Source: Luidia sarsii
Taxonomy: Eukaryota > Echinodermata > Asteroidea > Paxillosida > Luidiidae
DNA: 64,000 bases
Assembly: GCA_949987565.1 (NCBI GenBank)
Contig: OX465105.1
Span: 2,825,496-2,889,495, forward strand
Direction of reading: 5' to 3'
In this document: positions 25,701-36,209 of the stretch, piece after piece
Layout: every line of letters starts with the position of its first letter
How positions within the stretch are numbered: the first letter of the stretch is position 1
Program-made: the position numbers and the translations under genes
The notes under the pieces: generated by a model
Told to the model about the DNA's origin: nothing
The model's database searches: none
What the model saw: the letters and a program-made list of their open reading frames with translations, nothing else

Positions 25701-28700
25701 CGAAAAGTCCAATCCGGTAAAAATCCACATCCGGCGCCCCACATGTATGCAAGACTCATGCGGGCGCGGGGTAACAACGTGTTTGTGTACCTACAGTACA
25801 TGCACATGTACATGAGTCGGTTAGTTTACCCGAGTCGATGGTCCAAGTGCGGACGCCAGGAAGATTTACCCATTGGAATGTTACCCACGGGCTCGGTAAA
25901 AAATAAGTCCAGTGCGGACACGGCTTTAAAGTCTGAAAAGAGCCGGTAACTCTAGTGTAACCTCTCTTTTGGGACAGAGTGTGAAAAGAGCCCTTTTTTT
26001 AACTGTGGAGTTACTGGCTCTTTTCAGAGCCACATTCTCAAAAGAGATGTTTTACATGGTGTCACCGCAATCCTTCCACTTAGTACTTCCGCCATGCACA
26101 CCTTCGAATCTTATCTTGTCAGGCAACTTGGCGCAAAGTACTGCTAAATCACTTAAAGAAGAATGAAACCCAGAGAAAATAGTTGGCTTATCTCTTTGGT
26201 TGATAAAACCAACCTACAATTACCCATGTGCAACTCACCTACGAGTTTCATAAAGAGGGAAAAATCATGGAATTCGGTGGTCGAATTCGCGTTCCCTCAT
26301 CCCGCCATGCTTTCGAAATTCCCGGAAGGTCACTGCGGGGGTATGACATCACGGCGGAGACGACCCTGTCTGATTGGTCAGTTAGACTTGTTCAATCATT
26401 TTAATTTAAACTACAAATATAAATCAACATTTTAAAAAGAGTTATACCTTAATGTGTGAGAAAATAATCTTATAATCCTTTGCAGATTTATTGTTTTTCG
26501 CTTTGGTCATTATTTGAATTATTCTTGGGGATTGCGTATAGTCTTGATCTACAAACACTTTCACGGCTTCCTGATTGCATACGTTGCACGGACTGTACAT
26601 GTACATGTACAGTGCACGTACAATGTACACGTTGTGTACTACATGTAATGTACAGTACATGTACACACCACTACTGTACTGTACACGTGTACAATGTACA
26701 CGTTGTCCTACTTGTAATGTACATGTACTACTGTACACGTGTACATTACGTTGGTATCTGTAACAAAATTTGGTTCTCTGTTTTCTTGATCTTCGCCGAA
26801 TGGCTCCCTGTTATAACAACTAAACAAGTAGGCCTAAAATAACTTATACACCAGGGGCTGAGTTTAATAAAGGTCCGACAACTATGACTGGGAGCCCACT
26901 GTGTCCGGCTTTTGTTTCAGCTCGCGTAATTTTAATAGGAAAATACGAGAAATGATTCAAGAGATGGTCGATGTTTTGGAGAGATTTCAGTTGTACACGT
27001 TAGCGAAGCTGTGTGGAGCTTAGTGGGGGTCAGGGGTCATGCACTTCCCAGCGTATGCTATGCACACAATAGCGCTGGGTGACAGGAGTTGCGGTCAGCG
27101 ACCAGGGAATAAACAGTGTGGGCGACTGGAGTCGCGTTCCGATAACGTGTAAATTAGGCCTAGCTCCATGTTCTTGTTGCAGCACAAATAAAAATACGGC
27201 ACGGTACGTATATCCCCCCTTCTTCCTCCATGGTAATTGGTACAATACATGTATATCCATGGAGTTTACCCTCCATGAGTTACAGATAAGCGGTCTGCGA
27301 GAAAGACTAGGCAGAACGTGCATGTGAGAAAAATCATGCTAGGACCGAAACGAAAACATACATCAAAAGTCGATCGTATCATACAGGAAAAACATCAAAA
27401 TTAACTCAGCTTTCTGGATTCCAATGCGGCAAATCGTGAAGCTGTAGATGAACGTGATGACACCGCTGGTCGATGTGAAAATACTGGAGGAACGGCATGT
27501 TCTTTCAGTATATTTCTCGGCTTCGAGCCGGTGAGTTTGGCCCGCAAGTCAACCTCGATCCCAACTCCTCCGTGAAGTGATCGCTACAAATCACGTCATT
27601 TCGACTATATTTGTAGCCGACATTGAGAAATGTTTCTACTTTTATGGCCGCAGCCCACTTCCCAAACAACTCAGATCTCTTGGCCATCCTTAGGAACTGC
27701 ATGGACAGATTTCCCTAGCTTTTTTCCGCTGGCATTGTTACAACCAAAAGCCTGGCAGTACACTATCGTTCATGCTCGCGAGTGTATACAAACTGCACGC
27801 AGTATACATGTGTTGTGTACACACATGTTACTTGTAGGGATACGTCCGTCCTGGCCCATGCGGGGGTAGCCCGTCATTATGTCATACCCCCCGCAGTGAC
27901 CTGCCGGGAATTTCGAAAACATGGCGGGTACAGGGAACGCGAATTCGACCACCGAATTCCATGATTTTTCCCTCTTTATGAAACTCGTAGGTGAGTTGCA
28001 CATGGGTAATTGTAGGTTGGTTTTATCAACCAAAGAGATAAGCCAACTATTTTCTCTGGGTTTCATTCTTCTTTAAATTGAAAAAAAACCTTGCCTTATA
28101 AAATGAGGTCGATATCCAAAAATGTCACTTATACTTAAGCAAATCTTGCATTAACCAAATCAAGCTTAGCAGTTCCACGAAAAATTAGGAACTGATTTCG
28201 GTATCCGATGCACTTTAAGTTTGAGGAGATTTGGGCGATCAAGGGGTTCTGTGAAATGGAGGCGTCTGGCAACTGACTCACTGCGGTGCTCTAGGAAAAC
28301 ACTGACGACGTCCGAGTGCTGCTTGGCTATGGCCATGTGCAGAGGCGTCTGCCTACTGGCGTGCAGCAAGCTGCTGGACGTGTCCGTCTCCTCCGTGTCC
28401 AGCCTAGTCAGCTTGCCCAGCACGTCGTCCTTGGTCTGGGCGTTGGGGTTGGCTCCCTTCTGCAGCAGGAGTGAGCAGAGCTGTGCCATGCCGTTCATGG
28501 CTGCGCTGTGCAGTGGACTCTCCCCCTGAGGCAATGCAATAACAGACAGTCCGGCCGGTATTCAATCGCCGAGTCTGAGAAAGTATCAAAACTCAATGTG
28601 GGGGGTTTCAGTTCAGCCATGGGCCCAATACAACATCGGGAAGATTGGAAAACATCGACGTCCACAGATTTCCTTCTAATTTACACAGTTTGTAGATGGT

Positions 28701-31700
28701 CATGATAGAATCCTCATGTTGAAATCTTTCGGTCTGGGATGCTGTACTTCTCGAGAAATCTTCACTCAAACACTGCCAAACAGTTGATTACACGCGAGTA
28801 ATAGACTATTTCTTACACTACAGAGCGGGGCAAAAACCGTGATGTTTTTTTTGCCTTTTTCTTCTTTTTCATTTTACCTACAGATTTCGCAGGATTCCCT
28901 TTTTGGAATTTTGAATGGTTTCACACACAAACTGTGGCAATCTTTTGACCTTTACCAATGTTGTACAGGGCCTTATACCGATGGTCCTCTGTCTTTGACT
29001 AGGCCCAGTACTGCATTGCCATCCAAGCAGGGCTGTTCTCAAGGGCAGAACAAAGGCATTGTGCCTTTAAGAAAGCTCCTGCTCAGATAAAAAAAGTCAG
29101 GCCCTATACAATTCTCACATTTCCGTTTTGGACAGTAAGCAGTTTGCAACATTTCTGTATATTACTCTAGCAGTTGTACGGTTTAAATCATATGATTTTT
29201 GCTGAGACGATTTCAGTCAGTAGTGTTCATGACCGTACAGTAAAAGTTCGGTAGACCTGTAACAGAGTTTGGTCCTAGTCACAAGTTAGACCTAAGCCAA
29301 AGTTGACATCACTGGCCTGTGAAGTCTGTGAGATATTCCTTCCCATCCCAAAAGAAACCAGAGTTACTGGGCAATGGGCAGACGCTTTAGCCTCAGCCAG
29401 TCATTGGGGGCTTTACCTTGAAGTTGGCAAGATTAGTGGAGGCTCCCTTGGTGGCAAGAAATATCGCGGCTTGCTCATTGACCAGACCCAGCCTGCATGC
29501 TCTGTGTAGCAGACTGTCCCCTGTGAAAGATCCGCACATAGTCATTGGAGTCATCGGACAAATAGGCAAAGCATACAGCACTAACTACATATCAGTAAGG
29601 GATATGCCTTTCTTAATATTTATGTACATTGTAAGCATTGATCCCAAAAGGAGGCTATGGGTGCTAGATTTTTCAAGATGGCGGTAAATTCAAGGGACCA
29701 TATCCTAAGATAACGTTTGGTTTTGTTGAAGAATATGTCAAGATAAAAAAGCAGCAGGGAACAACAATAATCTTGGAAATCTAGCACCCATAGCCTCGCA
29801 TTCAGTTTAATACATACATTTGCATAACTATTAAGAAAGGCCTATAACCCTTTCTGAAACCCCAAATTGTCACAACCGTGTGGGATTTACACAGTGTTAG
29901 GGTGTGCATGTTCATTTCGAATGGATCTCAGGAGGCAAACTGAAGCTAGCAGTTTGGTCAAGGGCCCGAATGGAGTACTGTACCTGTGTGAAGGTTGATG
30001 GAATCAGCACTGCAGCCTCTCCTGATGAGCTTAGCTGCAAAGCTGTCATCACCGTGGTCACTGTCCCCCAGGCTAGGGTCAAGGGCCAGCCACAGGCTAC
30101 TATCACCGTCCACATTCTGGAGGTCAAGGTTCAATCTAAAACACACAAGCACCGATATTCCGTTCAAATAAAAGTCTCAGAATGTAGTGGGCCTGACGTT
30201 TCGATCCAAGCAGGACCTTTCTCTCTGCCTTTTATAAAGGTCCTGCTAGGATAAAAAAACGTCAGGCCCACTAAATTTTCAGAATCACATTTGGGTAATT
30301 TTAGTCAGTAAGCAGTTTGCAACATTTTTGTAAATCAAATAAAAGTCTCTACAAACACAGCTTAAAAAAGCCTGATTTGTTTTTTATTAAAAATATACAC
30401 AGAATTCAACTCTGCAAAAAAACAAAAAGACAAAAATCAAAACTCAAGAGTATTTTTTTCTTCTACTTTTAAGAAACGGTGGGAAAAACCAATGATATTT
30501 GCATGAACTCATAACACTGATTTAAAAATTCATTTCAAATGAAGACACAGCTTTTACGCGATTATCAGAGTTAATTTTTCGAGAAAACCAGAAGGACAAG
30601 AGGAAAATTGAGACTTACGATTTCTGAGATAGAAGGAGATCAAATATTTCTTTGTTACAGCTGCTGACTGCCCGGTGAAGTGCCGAGCTAGTAAGGAATG
30701 GAAGCAAGCAATACACAATTAAAAGTTGCACACAATTCATCAGAAACATAAAGGCCAGATATTAAGTCAAAGATACAACGACACTACTCGGATTAGCGAC
30801 ACTACCGGCCCCTCCGAATACAAAGAAAATGTTAACCTTCAAAAAACACAACAGTTTTGTTTCCAAAGTGCTCACATGCTCACATTATGAGCATAAGACT
30901 TGGAAGGTTTGCGTGGTTGAAATACTACGTTGAAGGTTTGCGGTGACACCATGTAGCACTTCTCTTTCAAGAAGGAGTGTGGCAGAGTACACACTACCCA
31001 AAAACGTTGAGTTACCGGCTCTTTTTCAGAGCCACACTACTTCTCGAAAGAGAAGTGCTACATGGTGTCACTGCTCACATTAAGAGCCTGTGGGAATGAT
31101 TTCCCAAAGTTTAAATATTGGAAAATGATCCGGAAGAGTACATATGCTCCAAGGAGTTGAGTTACTGGCTCTTAGATATGACATGTTTTGTGTTTAAAAA
31201 AAAAATTTGAAGCCCAAATTTTGTTCATCAGGCATCGGGCAATGAACTGAGCATTCAGTGTTTATCACGTCGAGCAAGGCAAAACTTCAATGAATTACTG
31301 GCTCTACACCTTCACAATGAGCTAATTAACACGGCATCATCACAGGCTGTCCACGTTGATGATGGTCTTACTCTTACCATCCGTGGGAATCCTGCTGATC
31401 TGGGTTGGAGCCGTGATGGAGCAGCTTGGTGGCAACCTCTACCATCGCCCTGATGAGCTCCGCAGAGGAGGCCAGGGGACTGTAGGAGGCAGCGATGTGG
31501 AGGGCGGTCTCCTTCTCCTGATGCGTGGCTGCGTTGACCCGAGCACCGGCCTGGATCAGGAAGAAGCAAGCAAACTTGTCTCCTGTGGGAGAGGAGAGGA
31601 AGACAGTCTTTACTGCATCACCAAGGATAAGGCAATCAAAGAGATTAAGTAATAGACACAAATACAGCAAGATACTTAATCATTTTGAAAAAAAATGGCA

Positions 31701-34700
31701 AAGTAAACTGCTTCTGACTGGCAGGCCCCACCCCGGCAAAGACTAGTTGACTATTTGGGAAGGCCACCATCTAAGGGCTGGATAGCTCAGATGGTAAGAG
31801 TGCTGATGTGCCAAAGACTTGTTGACTATTTGGGAAGGCCACCATCTAAGGGCTGGATAGCTCAGATGGTAAGAGTGCTGGTGTGCCAAAGACTAGTTGA
31901 CTATTTGGGAAGGCCACCATCTAAGGGCTGGATAGCTCAGATGGTAAGAGTGCTGGTGTGCCAAAGACTAGTTGACTATTTGGGAAGGCCACCATCTAAG
32001 GGCTGGATAGCTCAGATGGTAAGAGTGAGTGCTGGTGTGCCAAAGACTAGTTGACTATTTAGGAAGGCCACCATCTAAGGGCTGAATAGCTCAGATGGTA
32101 AGAGTGACGGTACCCAAAACCAGAGGTCTCAGGTTCAAACAAATAAAGGATAATCTGACTGGGAACCTTTGAAAAACTTTGAAAAATGGCAAAGAAAACA
32201 CAGGACAGGGACTTGAACCCGAGACCTCTGATTTTGCTTACCAGCACTCTAACCATCCGAGCTATCCAGCCCTTAGATGGTGGCCTCCCTAGATAGTCAA
32301 CTAGTCTTTGCTGGGTGGGGGTGCCAGTGAGAAGCATGTTAACTGGTGTACATCTCCAAGGATCATGATATTAGGGGGGGGGAACAGCTTAGGGCTCCCA
32401 CCTCGTTTGACCGCCTTGTGTAGCAGGCATCGACCCATGGAGTCTGCCCGGTCAATGTCCACCTTGTGCTTGACCAGCTCATTGGCCACGCCGTCCTGCT
32501 GGCTGGACAGGGCCAGGTCCAGAGGCAGGTCCCCCCGCTCGTCAATCTCGTCCAGTTTGTCCGGCAGCTGCGGACAGGAACAGTGAACCCGAACGTGATA
32601 GCCTGCGTGTATTGCTGGCACCGATTTCAAGTGGCATTGCACTAGAATAATGACCCATTTCCTGTTCTGTTTATCTCATTGGTTCCCTCATAATACAGAT
32701 TCTACTTGCATTGTCTGGAAGCTGCAGACAAGAATAGCGAAAACCGAAAGCGATAGCCTCGATGTATTCTTGGGCATAGATTTCAGAGGACAATTTCACA
32801 GAGATTAGATATGAAGTAAATACAAAAAACTGTTGCAAACTGCTCACTGACTAAAATGACCTGCAATACAAAAATCTCAACAGTTAGAGGGCCTGACGTT
32901 TCGATCCTAGCAGGACCTTTCTCAAAGGCAGGACCGTCGCCGCAAACTTTGCACTTTGCGCTTCCACCGTGCAAAGCTTTAAATCGCATCTACTCGCCCC
33001 AAGCTCGAAATCCCATCTAGAAGAAGGTTGTGAACTTTTTTAAAAGTTAATACAAAAACTGTTGCAAACCGCTCACTGACTAAAATGACCTGCGATACAT
33101 AAATCTCAAAAGTTAGAGGGCCTGACGTTTCAATCCTAGCAGGACCTTTCTCAAAGGCAAAGAGAAAGGTCCTGCTTGAGACAGGTCCTGGTAGGATCGA
33201 AAAGTCAGGCCCTCTAACTGCTATAAACTGTAGTTCTAGCATTGTCTAGCATACCAGTGCGTCAAACTCCATCAGGTAGAGGAAGACAATATCCTCCCTT
33301 CGATTCCTAATGGCGTGGTGCAAGGGGAAAGGCGTCTTGGCTTTGAACATCTTGTACAGTAACGGCGCTGTCATGTTGACAAAATCCTTGCTCGTGAAAT
33401 CATTCTGAAACAAGACAAAAAGATACATCAGATGCTTCTTCAAATAATAGTTCATTATTCTGTAACCAATGACCTGTTCTCCCCTCCATTATTTCTGATA
33501 TCCATCGCTGGGGCTACAACTCAGAAACAGATGGTTCTGTTCCATGAATAAGAGAACGGAACTTCAACATCACAGAAAAGAACGCAAGCTGTGTTCTGAG
33601 CCAGTAGATGACGGGGGAAAAGCCTAAGCCTTAGCCCTAGCCCTTGTCTCAAAGTCCCACAGAATCAGCATGAGCCCACACTTACCCAGAGAGTAGAGAT
33701 GAGTTCTGAGCAACAAGCCCAGCCTTACCCAGTGAGTAGAGATGAGTTTTGAGTAATGAGCCCAGGCTTAACCAGTGAGTGGAGATGAGTTCTGAGCAAT
33801 GAGCCCAGGCTTACCCAGTGAGTAGAGATGAGTTCTGAGCAATGAGCCCAGCCTTACCCAGTGAGTGGAGATGAGTTCTGAGCAATGAGCCCTGGCTTAC
33901 CCAGTGAGTAGAGATGAGTTCTGAGCAATGAGCCCAGGCTCACCCAGTGAGTAGAGATGAGTTCTGAGCAATGAGCCCTGGCTTACCCAGTGAGTGGAGA
34001 TGAGTTCTGAGCAACGAGCCCAGGCTTACCCAGTGAGTGGAGATGAGTTCTGAGCAAAGGGCCCAGGCTTACCCAGTGAGTGGAGATGAGTTCTGAGCAA
34101 TGAGCCCAGGCTTACCCAGTGAGTGGAGATGAGTTCTGAGCAAAGGGCCCAGGCTTACCCAGTGAGTGGAGATGAGTTCTGAGCAAAGGGCCCAGGCTTA
34201 CCCAGTGAGTGGAGATGAGTTCTGAGCAAAGGGCCCAGGCTTACCCAGTGAGTGGAGATGAGTTCTGAGCAATGAGCTTTGAGAGACGTGGCTCCTATTT
34301 CCTCAGCTGTCTGATAGTAGCGGATGCAGTTCCTCACGTTGACTGACGACATCAGGGCCTTCTCGCATCTGTGTGAGGACAAACCAGACACGAGGTTTGC
34401 AGTGACTTCAAAACAGACGAAACTGTGCTTGAGTTAAAGCCCCTACACAACATTGGTCGAGGTCAAAGAATAGCATCCATACATTGTCTGATCCAAAATA
34501 TGCATGAAATAGCACACCTGTGAAAATTTAAGCACAATCCTCCCACCGAGTCTCGAGAAAATTGTGAAAACCGCTTCATTTGTTTCGCGAAAATGCAGCA
34601 TTACAATACCGTACTGTTCTGAAAAATAGTTTAGATCTCGGTGATATTTTTTGTACTCATTTCTCCTGAAATACAACATTTTAGGCAGAAATATTTCAGT

Positions 34701-36168
34701 GAGAGGTTTCCGCTATAACCATCTTCAAACTGTATAAGTTTCATATAAATGTGTGAACATTTCTGTTTTTCGATCTTACCAATGTTGTGTAGTGGCTTTA
34801 AATGATGATAACTAGGAGCCCATATCCACCGAGTTACGGGATTTCCCGTAGGACGCAGAAAAGCTACAAACGCCAAACTACGTGAATTTCTGTGGTCTAT
34901 TTTTAGCCTCCTAGAAAGCCAACCATGACACACAGCAGGAGAGCATGCAGCTGGTAACCAAGACGACCAATCACCAATTCTCTTAGCAAGAGTCTCATTC
35001 TTTTACACGGGACAGGCAGCAAGCAAGGGATGCTCCGTGCTTTGCCAAACTGACTGCTTGAAAGAGCCACAGAGTAGCTTGGGTAAGATTCGAACCCGCG
35101 ACTCCTGCAATCTAGTGCAGGGTCCACCCACTGGGTCAAGGTCATGCGGTGGACTCAAATGTATCTAGCAGAGTGTGCAATGGTCAATGCTCAACCCATT
35201 ATGATTGAAGGTCAGACAAACTGACAGTTTCACACAGATATTCTTACTTTCATGCTGAGTAAAGTCTCACGCTGCATGAAATTGGCAACCTTTGCGTCAG
35301 TGAGAATAGCGTACAGCATATAATGGGTTAAGTATAGTGTAGTGCTTCATGTTAAACCACTCACCTGTCCCTTAAGATCGCTAACTTGAACTTGCTGGCT
35401 GCCTTCATAAGTCCCAAGACAAAACCGTCGTCCGGCCTCATCTCCAGTCTGTCCGTGTAGACCCATTTCAGGAGAGCCATTCCAATCTCGTGGGGCACAC
35501 CTACAGAGGACAAACACAGCCAAACACTCATCATTCAGCGTGTTTCTACTGACGAAAGGTTGCCGGGTGTCTCCGTGCGTCTTCGGGTGTTTCTGGGTGG
35601 AGTGTCCAGTAGAAACACAACCGGGCGTCGAATTTTCCGAACGTCATCCGGCAACCAAACGTTCACCGACAACCACCTATTGAGGTGGATCTTGCCGGGT
35701 GTCTTCGGGTCACACTCGCAGTAGAAACACACGCGGTTGCTGGTTGCCGGGTGTACCGGAAATGCAACAGAAGTAGTGAATTCCTTGCTTTGACCTGTGG
35801 CGTGACCCGATTCATTCCGCACGTCCGGTCTACCCTCGACGAAGGTCGATTGTGGGCGACACCCGCCTTTTCCGTACCGAGTAGAAACAGGCATTTGTCG
35901 GTGATCCCGACACCCGGAATATAGTGGGTAAGAAATACCGGGTGTTAGCGTGTGCTCAGTAGAAACACGCTGATAGAATCATAGTATCATACCAATCCAT
36001 GCTTTTCCTGATGTCTAATCAGTCTTACATCCCTGTACCAACGAATGAGGCTTGCTGGTCATTGCCTGAGATACCCTGACATTCCTGCCTGTCCACTCTA
36101 TCTATGACTGCCGGCCGATCTCAAAGGGAGAGCTAGAAAGATATAGCAGGCATAGAATCACCTATGAC

Positions 36169-36209
<41 letters not shown>

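Noticed and set aside
27505..27702. Functional host THAP gene
   Set aside because: The domain is split over three frames, sits inside terminal inverted repeats and lacks the rest of any THAP protein.
26163..28066. Two identical 90-residue frames beginning MKPRENSWLISLVDK
   Set aside because: They are the same terminal inverted repeat of the transposon read from each end, not a gene pair.
31755..32054. 99-residue open frame with repeated [20 protein letters not shown]
   Set aside because: Readthrough of the 75-bp SINE-derived tandem repeat, whose length is divisible by three.
35535..35924. Overlapping 119- and 79-residue frames on both strands
   Set aside because: Both lie within the MITE with CAGCGTGTTTCTACTGA ends; palindromic content opens frames on both strands.
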